Shown in pieces: positions 20,323-28,341 of a DNA stretch of 64,000 nucleotides. The notes below the pieces were generated by a model. The model ran no database searches. It saw only the letters and a list, made by a program, of their open reading frames with translations, and had not been told where the DNA came from. The first letter of the stretch is position 1; each line of letters opens with the position of its first letter. The position numbers were made by a program, and so were the translations under genes. Origin of the DNA: Neisseria montereyensis (GTDB taxonomy: Bacteria; Pseudomonadota; Gammaproteobacteria; Burkholderiales; Neisseriaceae); contig NZ_JANUXW010000002.1 of NCBI RefSeq assembly GCF_024834045.1, positions 354,191 through 418,190 on the forward strand, in the 5' to 3' direction.

Positions 20323-21192
20323 ATGAGAATTTTGCTTACCGGCTCCAAAGGTCAGCTTGGCCGTTGTTTTAAAGACCGTCTGCCTGAAGATTGGGAGCTT
20401 ATCGCCGCCGATTCAGCCACACTCAATATCACCGATGCAGCGGCTGTTATGAATATGGCGAAGAATTTCCAGCCTGATGTGATTGTGAATACGGCCGCTT
20501 ATACCGATGTAGATAAAGCGGAAAAAGAGCTGGAGGTGGCATTCGCAGTGAATAGTAAAGCTGTTCATAATCTAGCTACTGCAGCCAGTGAGGTTAAGGC
20601 TCGCTTTGTACATGTTTCGACCGATTATGTATTTGGCGGCCTGCACAGAACCCCTTATACAGAGGTTTCACCGGTGAATCCCAGTAGTATTTATGGAAAA
20701 TCCAAACTGTCGGGTGAGCTGTTGGCATTGGCTGCGAATCCCCAGAGTCTGATTATCCGTACGGCATGGGTATTCAGTGAGTATGGCAATAATTTTGTCA
20801 AAAAAATCTTGGCAGCTGCGGATACGAAAAAAGAATTACCAGTTGTTGATGACCAATACGGTTGTCCGACTTATGCAGGTGATTTGGCGCAAACGATTAT
20901 TGAGTTATTGGAAAAACCGAATTTTTCACGCGGGTTATACCATTATTGCGGTGCGAAACCGGTTAGTTGGTATGAATTTGCTAAAGTGATTATTCAAGAA
21001 GCTGCTGTTTATCAACCGGTTTTAAATGAAACGGTTGTTAAAGCGGTGAATAGTGACGAATTGTCTATTGGGGCGCCACGTCCGGCATATAGTGTGTTGG
21101 ATTGCAGCAAAATTTTGATGGATTACAATATTGAGAAACCTGATTGGCAAAAAGGCCTGAAGGAAGTGATTCAAAAATTGAATGCCCAATAA
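20323..21192 (+). CDS. rfbD: dTDP-4-dehydrorhamnose reductase
   Basis: 289 residues from the ATG at 20323, placed ten bases after TAAGGA. It is an extended SDR protein: Rossmann motif GSKGQLGR at the N-terminus, NTAAYTDVDKAE, STDYVFGG, and the catalytic Y-x3-K in SIYGKSKLSGE. RfbD/RmlD makes dTDP-L-rhamnose from the 4-keto sugar with NADPH. The other rhamnose genes (rfbA, rfbB, rfbC) are not adjacent, so they must be elsewhere or the enzyme serves another 4-keto sugar. A perfect uptake-sequence terminator follows. Confidence 0.92.
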   Translation: MRILLTGSKGQLGRCFKDRLPEDWELIAADSATLNITDAAAVMNMAKNFQPDVIVNTAAYTDVDKAEKELEVAFAVNSKAVHNLATAASEVKARFVHVSTDYVFGGLHRTPYTEVSPVNPSSIYGKSKLSGELLALAANPQSLIIRTAWVFSEYGNNFVKKILAAADTKKELPVVDDQYGCPTYAGDLAQTIIELLEKPNFSRGLYHYCGAKPVSWYEFAKVIIQEAAVYQPVLNETVVKAVNSDELSIGAPRPAYSVLDCSKILMDYNIEKPDWQKGLKEVIQKLNAQ

Positions 21193-21232
21193 GCACTGAG
21201 TCTTGTGTGAATCATTGGATTATTATGATTGA

Positions 21233-21268
21233 GGCCGTCTGAAATATTTCAGACGGCCATATTTTATA
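21233..21268 (+). terminator. Perfect uptake-sequence palindrome after rfbD
   Basis: Bases 21233-21258 are a perfect 26-base palindrome made of two uptake cores meeting at a shared AAATATTT centre, followed by ATATTTTAT. It should form a strong hairpin and end rfbD transcription. Confidence 0.8.
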
Positions 21269-21287
21269 AGGTATTTGAATAAGGCAG

Positions 21288-21326
21288 ATGATGAGACTGT
21301 TTCTATATTTATATCTTTGTAGGTAA
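21288..21326 (+). CDS. Possible leucine-rich leader peptide upstream of leuC
   Basis: A 12-codon frame (M-M-R-L-F-L-Y-L-Y-L-C-R then TAA) with four leucine codons, preceded by AAGG. Two small hairpins follow at 21328-21342 and 21344-21360 whose arms share GTAAG/CTTAC and could pair in alternative ways, as in amino-acid attenuators. Against it: no promoter is evident between the rfbD terminator and the frame, and the second hairpin lacks a strong T-run. Offered as a candidate only. Confidence 0.3.
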   Translation: MMRLFLYLYLCR

Positions 21327-21497
21327 AGTAAGGTAGCCTTACCCTTACTGTTTGAGTAAGCCTTTAATATGGTGAAATTGCCACCATCTATTTACAACAC
21401 AATAAAATATTTAAAGTCGTTTTTTAGACAATTTGTATAATTTTTTTGTATTTAAAACCAATTCTTCAAAAAATATAAAAAAATTGGACAAAAAGGG

Positions 21498-21526
21498 TTG
21501 CATAGGCCGTCTGAAAAGCCTATATT
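21498..21526 (+). promoter_or_regulatory. Candidate leuC promoter with an uptake sequence as spacer
   Basis: TTGCAT at 21498-21503 and TATATT at 21521-21526 are separated by exactly 17 bases. Twelve of those bases (21504-21515) are the complete uptake sequence AGGCCGTCTGAA. Transcription would start about 75 bases before the leuC ATG. Confidence 0.55.
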
Positions 21527-21609
21527 ACAGCCTGCCCCAACCACAAAATAGATGGTACGGGTTGCTAAACTACCTGATAAACAATCTGATTTCTTAAAAG
21601 AACAAAACC

Positions 21610-23016
21610 ATGAGTGCACAAACCCTTTACGACAAACTTTGGAACAGTCATATCGTTCGCGAAGAAGAAGACGGTACCGTTTTGCTTTATATCGACCGCC
21701 ATCTGGTTCATGAAGTCACCAGCCCGCAAGCTTTTGAAGGCTTGAAAATGGCAGGGCGCAAACTGTGGCGTATCGACAGCGTGGTATCGACAGCCGATCA
21801 CAACACCCCGACCGATCATTGGGATCAGGGTATTCAAGACCCCATTTCTAAATTACAAGTCGATACATTAGACAGCAATATCAAAGAATTTGGCGCTTTG
21901 GCTTATTTCCCTTTCCAAGATAAAGGGCAGGGTATTGTGCATGTGATGGGGCCGGAGCAGGGTGCAACACTGCCGGGTATGACCGTGGTTTGCGGCGATT
22001 CGCATACTTCCACACATGGTGCATTTGGTGCATTGGCACACGGTATCGGTACTTCCGAAGTCGAACACACCATGGCGACTCAGTGTATTACCGCCAAAAA
22101 GTCCAAATCCATGCTGATAAAAGTCAATGGCAAGTTGAAACCGGGCGTAACCGCTAAAGATGTGGCTTTGTATATTATCGGCCAAATCGGTACTGCGGGC
22201 GGTACGGGCTATGCGATTGAATTTGGTGGTGAGGCTATCCGTTCATTGAGCATGGAAGGCCGGATGACATTATGCAATATGGCGATTGAAGCCGGAGCCC
22301 GCAGCGGATTGGTTGCCGTTGACCAAACCACCATTGATTATGTACGCGGCAGACCGTTGGCTCCCAAAGGTGAAGATTGGGATAAAGCCGTTGCCTACTG
22401 GCGCACGCTGGTGTCTGATGAAGGCGCTCAATTTGATAAAGTGATTGAGTTCGATGCGGCCAATATCGAACCGCAAATCACTTGGGGCACTTCCCCCGAA
22501 ATGGTACTTGACGTAAGCGGTAAAGTGCCGAATCCGGCCGATGAACAAGACCCGGTAAAACGCAAAGGTATGGAACGGGCTTTGGAATATATGGGACTGG
22601 ACGCTGGCACGCCGTTGAATAAAATTCCCGTGGATGTTGTATTTATCGGTTCGTGCACCAACAGCCGCATTGAAGATTTAAGAGAAGCTGCCGCAGTCGC
22701 CAAAGGCCGTCTGAAAGCCGGAAACGTGAAACGTGTATTGGTGGTGCCCGGTTCTGGGTTGGTTAAAGAGCAAGCCGAAAAAGAAGGTTTAGACAAAATC
22801 TTTACCGAGGCAGGTTTTGAATGGCGCGAACCCGGCTGTTCGATGTGTTTGGCGATGAATGCCGACCGCCTGACACCTAAAGAGCGTTGCGCTTCTACAT
22901 CAAACCGCAACTTCGAAGGCCGCCAGGGCAATGGGGGGCGCACCCATCTGGTAAGCCCTGCAATGGCGGCGGCAGCGGCGGTGGCAGGCCATTTTACCGA
23001 TGTCCGCAGTTTGTAA
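21610..23016 (+). CDS. leuC: 3-isopropylmalate dehydratase large subunit
   Basis: 468 residues. With LeuD it isomerises 2- to 3-isopropylmalate in leucine synthesis, using an aconitase-type 4Fe-4S cluster. The cluster cysteines are in [11 protein letters not shown] and [25 protein letters not shown] and the C-terminal [12 protein letters not shown] also match. An in-frame uptake core encodes the GRLK of AKGRLKAGN. leuD follows after about 640 bases that contain two small lipoprotein genes. Confidence 0.97.
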   Translation: MSAQTLYDKLWNSHIVREEEDGTVLLYIDRHLVHEVTSPQAFEGLKMAGRKLWRIDSVVSTADHNTPTDHWDQGIQDPISKLQVDTLDSNIKEFGALAYFPFQDKGQGIVHVMGPEQGATLPGMTVVCGDSHTSTHGAFGALAHGIGTSEVEHTMATQCITAKKSKSMLIKVNGKLKPGVTAKDVALYIIGQIGTAGGTGYAIEFGGEAIRSLSMEGRMTLCNMAIEAGARSGLVAVDQTTIDYVRGRPLAPKGEDWDKAVAYWRTLVSDEGAQFDKVIEFDAANIEPQITWGTSPEMVLDVSGKVPNPADEQDPVKRKGMERALEYMGLDAGTPLNKIPVDVVFIGSCTNSRIEDLREAAAVAKGRLKAGNVKRVLVVPGSGLVKEQAEKEGLDKIFTEAGFEWREPGCSMCLAMNADRLTPKERCASTSNRNFEGRQGNGGRTHLVSPAMAAAAAVAGHFTDVRSL

Positions 23017-23146
23017 AAGTATGTGTGCCGTCCGAAAAATATTCATGTAGTCCGTTTTGTTAAATTGTTTTTTTTGAGAAATTTTGGCATGATAAGAAAG
23101 TACAGTGATATCAAACTGTGCTTTCGAATAACAAGGAGTATTTTGA

Positions 23147-23284
23147 ATGAAAAAGATGGCATTAATTGCATTGACTGCGGCGACTTTACTGGCTGCCTGC
23201 AATACGATTTCAGGTGTAGGCAAAGATGTGGGTGCGGCAGGTAATGCGGTTAGTAATGGCGCTGAATCGGTAAAACCGTATTAA
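23147..23284 (+). CDS. Entericidin-like small lipoprotein, first copy
   Basis: 45 residues, preceded by AAGGAG. The sequence starts MKKMALIALTAATLLAAC, with a lipobox at Cys18. The mature part N-T-I-S-G-V-G-K-D-V then GAAGNAVSNGAE is the EcnA/EcnB pattern (CNT..G.G.D....GN.IS). E. coli entericidins are tandem small lipoproteins described as a toxin/antidote pair; whether these act that way is unknown. A second copy follows 61 bases later. Confidence 0.82.
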   Translation: MKKMALIALTAATLLAACNTISGVGKDVGAAGNAVSNGAESVKPY

Positions 23285-23345
23285 TTTACTGTTGAACCCG
23301 ATTTCAATTTTTATGACTATACATTTAATATAAGGAATTAAACCG

Positions 23346-23483
23346 ATGAAAAAATTTGTATTAATCGCTTTAACTGCAATGACTATGTTATCTGCCTGCA
23401 ACACTATTTCCGGTATGGGCAAAGATGTGAAAGCAGCCGGTGGCGCCGTATCTAATACTGCCGAAGACGTGAAATCATATTAA
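23346..23483 (+). CDS. Entericidin-like small lipoprotein, second copy
   Basis: 45 residues, the same length as the first copy and clearly homologous (CNTISGMGKDVKAAGGAVSN against CNTISGVGKDVGAAGNAVSN). The lipobox is LSAC with Cys18, and the ribosome site is AAGGAATTAA upstream of the ATG. The mature peptide carries an extra lysine and a more acidic tail. The tandem arrangement copies the ecnA-ecnB layout. A strong terminator follows 16 bases after the stop. Confidence 0.82.
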   Translation: MKKFVLIALTAMTMLSACNTISGMGKDVKAAGGAVSNTAEDVKSY

Positions 23484-23498
23484 TTAAGCGTCTGAAAA

Positions 23499-23526
23499 AA
23501 TGCCCCGCTTGCCGGGGCATTTATCA
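23499..23526 (+). terminator. Terminator after the entericidin pair
   Basis: AATGCCCCG (23499-23507) pairs with CGGGGCATT (23514-23522) with a short loop and TTATC after it. It should separate the lipoproteins from leuD. Confidence 0.8.
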
Positions 23527-23652
23527 ATAAGCTGCCGGATTTTTCAGACGGCCTGATGTGGCGCAAGAATATCTTTACATATTCTGAAACGTTCGCCATC
23601 AAAGGATAAACCAAGTATTTATCCGAAAATTTAAAAATCGAAAGTACAGAAC

Positions 23653-24294
23653 ATGAAAGCATTTACAACCATTACCGCTCTGGTAGCACCGCTCGATCGC
23701 GCCAATGTCGATACTGATGCTATTATTCCCAAACAGTTTCTAAAATCCATTAAACGCAGCGGCTTCGGCCCGAATTGTTTTGACGAATGGCGTTATTTGG
23801 ATCATGGCGAACCGGGCATGGATAACAGCAAACGCCCGTTGAATCCTGAGTTTCCCTTAAACTTCCCGCGTTATCAGGGCGCACAAGTATTGTTGACCCG
23901 TAAAAATTTTGGTTGCGGCTCTTCACGCGAGCATGCGCCTTGGGCCTTGGATGACTACGGTTTCCGTGCCGTGATTGCGCCGAGTTTTGCCGATATTTTC
24001 TTCAATAACTGCTATAAAAACGGTTTGCTACCGATTGTGTTGTCGGAAGAGGAGGTTGATTTGTTGTTCCAAGAAGTAGAGGCAACCGAAGGCTATTGCT
24101 TGTCTATTGACTTGGAAAAGCAAACCGTTACCACGCCGAGCGGCCGTTCTTTCCATTTTGATATTACCGAACACCGCAAACACTGTCTGCTCAACGGTTT
24201 GGATGAAATCGGTTTAACCTTGCAGCATGAAGATGAAATTAAAGCGTTTGAAAACAAACGCAAACAAAGCCAACCGTGGTTATTCCATTCATAA
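23653..24294 (+). CDS. leuD: 3-isopropylmalate dehydratase small subunit
   Basis: 213 residues. It supplies the substrate-specificity swivel domain for Leu[15 protein letters not shown] is the hallmark motif, with [12 protein letters not shown] near the N-terminus. It lies beyond a terminator and an uptake core, so it probably has its own promoter. leuB is not in the window; the next gene is convergent dusC. Confidence 0.96.
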   Translation: MKAFTTITALVAPLDRANVDTDAIIPKQFLKSIKRSGFGPNCFDEWRYLDHGEPGMDNSKRPLNPEFPLNFPRYQGAQVLLTRKNFGCGSSREHAPWALDDYGFRAVIAPSFADIFFNNCYKNGLLPIVLSEEEVDLLFQEVEATEGYCLSIDLEKQTVTTPSGRSFHFDITEHRKHCLLNGLDEIGLTLQHEDEIKAFENKRKQSQPWLFHS

Positions 24295-24327
24295 AAGTGA
24301 AATAGGAAAACCACATTAAATATACTA

Positions 24328-24360
24328 AGAGGCCGTCTGAATTGTTTTCAGACGGCCTCT
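24328..24360. terminator. Bidirectional uptake-sequence terminator leuD/dusC
   Basis: A 14-base perfect stem (AGAGGCCGTCTGAA at 24328-24341 with its complement at 24347-24360) between convergent genes. Confidence 0.85.
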
Positions 24361-24365
24361 CGATT

Positions 24366-25346
24366 TTATACCAAGCAAGCCAGTTCTTGTTGCCGGCGTT
24401 CAAAAGCCTGTAATACCGGTCGCACATCATCTGCTTCTTTTAGCGTGCGGATGGATTCAAATAATTCCCCTGCTTGCGGATATACTTTTTTCATCATACC
24501 CAACCATTGTTTCAAACGGGCAACAGGGTATTTATTATTGGCTTCTTTGGCAAGGCAGAGATCAAAAAACAAATTAATCCAGCCGGCAATTTCGGCAAAA
24601 TTTGCTTCGATAACCGCTTGGTTTTGTTCAAACTGTTTAATTTGTCTGGCTAAATCTGGCCGCATCACGGCACCACGCCCCAGCATCACACTATCGCAAC
24701 CGCTAACCTTTTTAATATCGATATAATCCTGCAAGGTAAAAACATCACCGTTGGCAATAACCGGAATCACAACCGCCTTGCGGATACGGCCTAGCCATTC
24801 CCAATGCGCCGGCGGTTCATAACCTTCTACTTTGGTACGCGCATGCACGGTGAGCGCACATGCACCGCCATCGGCAATGGCTGCGGCACATTCTAAAGCA
24901 AGGGTTTTGTCTTCATAGCCTAAGCGCATTTTGCCGGTAAGCGGAATTTCAGGCGGCAGACTTTGGCGGAGGGTGCGGACAATATGGTAAATCAGTTCCG
25001 GCTCTTTCAAGAGCACTGCGCCGCCCTTGTGTTTGTTGACAGTAGGGGCGGGGCAGCCGAAATTGAGGTCGATTTTATCGGCACCGAAGCGGATAGCTTC
25101 AAGTGCATTTACAGCCATATTGTCGGCATCGCTGCCTAAAAGCTGGACGGTACAGTGAGTGCCGGCAAAGGTTCGGTTGCCGTTGGCGATTTCGGGCACA
25201 TACTTCAGCCATGTTTGGCGGGAATGTACGGTATGGGTGATGCGTACAAATTCGCTGACACATTCGTCGAATCCGCCGATTCTAGTGAGCAAATCACGCA
25301 TCACATCGTCTACTAAACCCTGCATCGGCGCTAAAAGAAGTTGCAT
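24366..25346 (-). CDS. dusC: tRNA-dihydrouridine(16) synthase DusC
   Basis: 326 residues. This FMN enzyme reduces uridine in the D-loop. The family signature APMQGLVDDVMR opens the barrel, LNFGCPAPTVNKHKGGA holds the catalytic cysteine, and GKMRLGY, TVHARTKVEGY, PVIANGD and VMLGRGAV complete the FMN site. The MQGL start and the KVEGY segment fit the DusC subfamily better than DusA or DusB. Single gene, terminated by the shared hairpin. Confidence 0.93.
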   Translation of the reverse strand: MQLLLAPMQGLVDDVMRDLLTRIGGFDECVSEFVRITHTVHSRQTWLKYVPEIANGNRTFAGTHCTVQLLGSDADNMAVNALEAIRFGADKIDLNFGCPAPTVNKHKGGAVLLKEPELIYHIVRTLRQSLPPEIPLTGKMRLGYEDKTLALECAAAIADGGACALTVHARTKVEGYEPPAHWEWLGRIRKAVVIPVIANGDVFTLQDYIDIKKVSGCDSVMLGRGAVMRPDLARQIKQFEQNQAVIEANFAEIAGWINLFFDLCLAKEANNKYPVARLKQWLGMMKKVYPQAGELFESIRTLKEADDVRPVLQAFERRQQELACLV

Positions 25347-25667
25347 ATGATAAAGAGGCCGTCTGAAAAAAAGATAATTTTACCTTTGTTGCGGCTTGAT
25401 GCCGATTTATTTTTATAGGGTTTATATTCCACACATAAAACAGATAGTGGGCTGGGTGTGTGCGGCTGATTAATTGAAAAGGCCGTCTGAAAATGCTTAT
25501 AGCTATGTTGAGAATTTGAAAAAATAGCAGTTTTATTAAATTTATTGTGGTATGTGTAAAGGCTTTTAGAGGTTTCGCAAGTTGTGTTGACAGCTTATTT
25601 TTTCAGGCGTTTAATAAATAATTCGGATTAAATTTTTCATCATTGTTCTCAAGAGGAAAGTCGACGA
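25347..25667. other. Divergent intergenic region dusC-cydA
   Basis: 321 bases with two uptake sequences (about 25353-25364 and 25480-25491) and the cydA promoter. No gene and no clear FNR or ArcA box was seen. Confidence 0.5.
25587..25615 (+). promoter_or_regulatory. Candidate sigma-70 promoter for cydAB
   Basis: Perfect TTGACA at 25587-25592, a 17-base spacer and TTTAAT at 25610-25615 (one mismatch). Confidence 0.65.
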
Positions 25668-27032
25668 ATGGATGCTTTAATGCTGAGCCGTATTCAATTT
25701 GCGGTCAATATCAGCTTTCATATCCTGTTCCCCGTTATCAGTATTGCTTTATCATGGTTTGTGGTGTATTTCCGCTATAAGGCCGGAAAAACCGATCATG
25801 AGGGGTGGTTGGCGGCCTACCGTTTCTGGACCAAGATTTTTGCAGTAACTTTTGCTGTGGGTGTGGTTTCAGGTGTAACCATGAGTTTCCAATTCGGCAC
25901 CAACTGGCCGGGCTTTATGGAACGGGCCGGTAATGTGGCCGGGCCGCTTTTGGGCTATGAAGTGCTCACGGCATTCTTTTTGGAAGCAGGGTTTTTGGGC
26001 ATTATGCTGTTCGGACGGGAACGTGTCAGCCAGCGTATGCACATGGCGGCTTCCGTGATTGTGGCGATTGGTACGTCGATTTCGGCCTTTTGGATTTTGG
26101 CCTTGGATTCGTGGATGCAGACGCCGCAAGGCCATTGGGTGGATGCGGATGGAGTTCTTCATGTAGCCAATTGGTTGCAAGTCATCTTTAACCCTTCTTT
26201 CCCGTATCGTTTTTTCCATATGTTATTGGCATCGGCTTTAACAGTTTCGTTTTTGCTTGCCGGCCTTTCTGCTTGGCAGATTCTGAAAAATACCGCCCAT
26301 TCGGCCACACCGAATGTGATGAAAAGCGGATTAACGGTTGCGGCGATTGCGATTGTTTTACAAATTTTTGTCGGCGATGCGCACGGTTTGAATACGAAAG
26401 AACACCAGCCGGCTAAGTTAGCGGCCATCGAAGCGGTTTGGCATACTGAAAAAAATGTACCGCTGACTTTATTCGGTTGGCCGAATGAGAAAACCCAAAC
26501 TACGGATTACGGCGTGGAAGTGCCTTATTTGGGTTCGTTGATTTTGACCCATAGCCTAGACGGTGAAATTCAAGGGTTGAGTGAGTTTGAGGATAAGCCG
26601 CCTGTGGCACCGGTATTTTTTGCGTTCCGTATTATGGTCGGCATGGGGGCATTGATGTTGTTGGTGAGTTGGTTCGGTTGGTATCGGTTGCGTAAAAGCC
26701 GCTGGCAGCCGCAACGCCTGCCCCGTTGGTTGCTTTATACGTTTGCGGGCATGACTTTTTCCGGTTGGGTGGCTACGTTAGCCGGATGGTATGTGACCGA
26801 AATCGGCCGCCAACCGTTTTTGGTGTACGGTATTTTGCCAACTGCGGAGGCAGTTACTAAAGTGGTGCCTTCGGGTGATGTCGGGTTAACGTTGGTGATG
26901 TATCTGATTCTCTATGCGGTAATGTTGCTTTCTTATTTAATGGTATTGAAATATATGGCTGAACATCCCGAACATGAAACCCATACAGGCCGTCTGAATC
27001 CGGCGGCTGGCTTGAATGCGGAGGAACAATAA
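25668..27032 (+). CDS. cydA: Cytochrome bd ubiquinol oxidase subunit I
   Basis: 454 residues. It is the haem-bearing subunit of the bd-type quinol oxidase, an inner-membrane enzyme that reduces oxygen without pumping protons. Visible features are LSRIQFAVNISFHILFPV at the N-terminus and the loop signature GWYVTEIGRQPF. Between helices 6 and 7 the quinol loop is short, as in CioA-type oxidases. In-frame near the C-terminus an uptake sequence (26987-26998) encodes TGRLN. cydB starts one base after its stop. Confidence 0.96.
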   Translation: MDALMLSRIQFAVNISFHILFPVISIALSWFVVYFRYKAGKTDHEGWLAAYRFWTKIFAVTFAVGVVSGVTMSFQFGTNWPGFMERAGNVAGPLLGYEVLTAFFLEAGFLGIMLFGRERVSQRMHMAASVIVAIGTSISAFWILALDSWMQTPQGHWVDADGVLHVANWLQVIFNPSFPYRFFHMLLASALTVSFLLAGLSAWQILKNTAHSATPNVMKSGLTVAAIAIVLQIFVGDAHGLNTKEHQPAKLAAIEAVWHTEKNVPLTLFGWPNEKTQTTDYGVEVPYLGSLILTHSLDGEIQGLSEFEDKPPVAPVFFAFRIMVGMGALMLLVSWFGWYRLRKSRWQPQRLPRWLLYTFAGMTFSGWVATLAGWYVTEIGRQPFLVYGILPTAEAVTKVVPSGDVGLTLVMYLILYAVMLLSYLMVLKYMAEHPEHETHTGRLNPAAGLNAEEQ

Positions 27033-27033
27033 C

Positions 27034-28029
27034 ATGGATTGGAATTACTGGTTGCCTTTGGTATTTCTCGGCCTGCTCGGTTTTGTGATGACGGTTTATG
27101 TTGTGTTGGATGGGTTTGATTTGGGCGTGGGTATGTTGATGCCGCGTGCTGCTGCAGATGAGCAGAATGTGATGGTCGGTTCTATCGGGCCGTTTTGGGA
27201 TGCCAATGAAACTTGGTTGGTGTTGGGGGCAGGTGTATTGTTTATTGCCTTTCCCAAAGCCAATACGATTGTTTTGGGTAATCTTTATCTGCCTGCTACT
27301 TTTATGTTGTTTGCACTGATTGTACGCGGTGCTGCATTTGACTTCCGTGTTAAGGCCGATGATAACCATAAGCCATTGTGGAATATCGGTTTTATGCTTG
27401 GTTCGGCAGCAATGGCGCTGACTCAGGGCTGGATGTTGGGGCGTTATGTTACCGCATTCGGTACCCGTATGACCGATTATTTATTTGCGCTCGGTATTAT
27501 GGCAACCGTTCCGGCTGTTTATGTGTTGCTGGCGGCCTGTTGGTTGATTGCCAAAACTGAAGGCTCTTTGCAACACAAAGCAAGACATTGGGCCAATCAG
27601 GCGTGGTGGCCGGTTGTCGGTTGTTTGTTGCTGATTTCTTTGGCAACGCCTTATATCAGTCATAGTATTTTCCAACGTTGGTTCACTTGGCCTAATCTGC
27701 TTTGGTTGGCGCCGATTCCTCTGTTAAGTGTTTTTTGCCTGTTGCGTGCTAAATTATTGTTGGGTAAAGAAGAGATTTTAAGCGGCCGTTTTTGGCAGCC
27801 GTTTGTGTTGGTGATTACTGCTTTGATTTTGTGCGCGATTGGTCTCGGTATCAGTGTTTTCCCTTATGCGGTAATTGGTGAGTTAACAGCTTGGGAAGCG
27901 GCAGCCAGTACGCCGACTTTGGTGGTGACGCTTATCGGTGTGTGTATTACCGTGCCGTTTATTATCGGATACAGTATTTTTGCCTATTGGGCATTTAGAG
28001 GTAAAGCAAGTAATCTGACTTATGGTTGA
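27034..28029 (+). CDS. cydB: Cytochrome bd ubiquinol oxidase subunit II
   Basis: 331 residues from the ATG at 27034, one base past the cydA stop; the in-frame codon at 27016 would overlap cydA and add a polar tail before the first helix. VVLDGFDLGVGML, GPFWDANETWLVLGAG and NTIVLGNLYLPATFML are typical. It pairs with CydA in the bd oxidase. No cydX frame was found after it. The cydDC assembly exporter is not in the window. Confidence 0.95.
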   Translation: MDWNYWLPLVFLGLLGFVMTVYVVLDGFDLGVGMLMPRAAADEQNVMVGSIGPFWDANETWLVLGAGVLFIAFPKANTIVLGNLYLPATFMLFALIVRGAAFDFRVKADDNHKPLWNIGFMLGSAAMALTQGWMLGRYVTAFGTRMTDYLFALGIMATVPAVYVLLAACWLIAKTEGSLQHKARHWANQAWWPVVGCLLLISLATPYISHSIFQRWFTWPNLLWLAPIPLLSVFCLLRAKLLLGKEEILSGRFWQPFVLVITALILCAIGLGISVFPYAVIGELTAWEAAASTPTLVVTLIGVCITVPFIIGYSIFAYWAFRGKASNLTYG

Positions 28030-28084
28030 TATTTGATTAGTGATATGCCGTCTGAAGGCGAGATGGTTTATTTTGGGTTAAAAG

Positions 28085-28116
28085 CCGGGTTCTGGTAATA
28101 CAGAAACCGGTTTTTG
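28085..28116 (+). terminator. Likely terminator after cydB
   Basis: CCGGGTTCTG and CAGAAACCGG form a stem with one mismatch, followed by TTTTTG. An uptake core lies just upstream near 28050. Confidence 0.6.
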
Positions 28117-28341
28117 TATTATGGTGACACTCGGCAGCTATATTTGGTTTGGAGTGGAAAATATTTAATTTTAAATGAATAGAGTGCTTTAAAAATATTT
28201 TTACATTGTTAATTTTTTTAATATAATATTTTGTATATTAACGTAATTAATTTTTTATCATAAAAGTATTTCATATAACAATAGGGATAAATGTCTTATT
28301 TTTTATTATTATTCATATATGATTTTTTATGAGGAACAATG
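28117..28341. other. Very AT-rich leader of the RTX gene
   Basis: About 220 bases dominated by A and T, with runs of T and A before the GAGGA ribosome site. No frame is supported. The composition differs sharply from cydAB and suggests the RTX gene arrived with its own upstream DNA or is silenced by a nucleoid protein. Confidence 0.4.

Noticed and set aside
28030-28110. Short frame after cydB as cydX
   Set aside because: The 16-codon frame starting inside the uptake core has no membrane helix and none of the CydX features.
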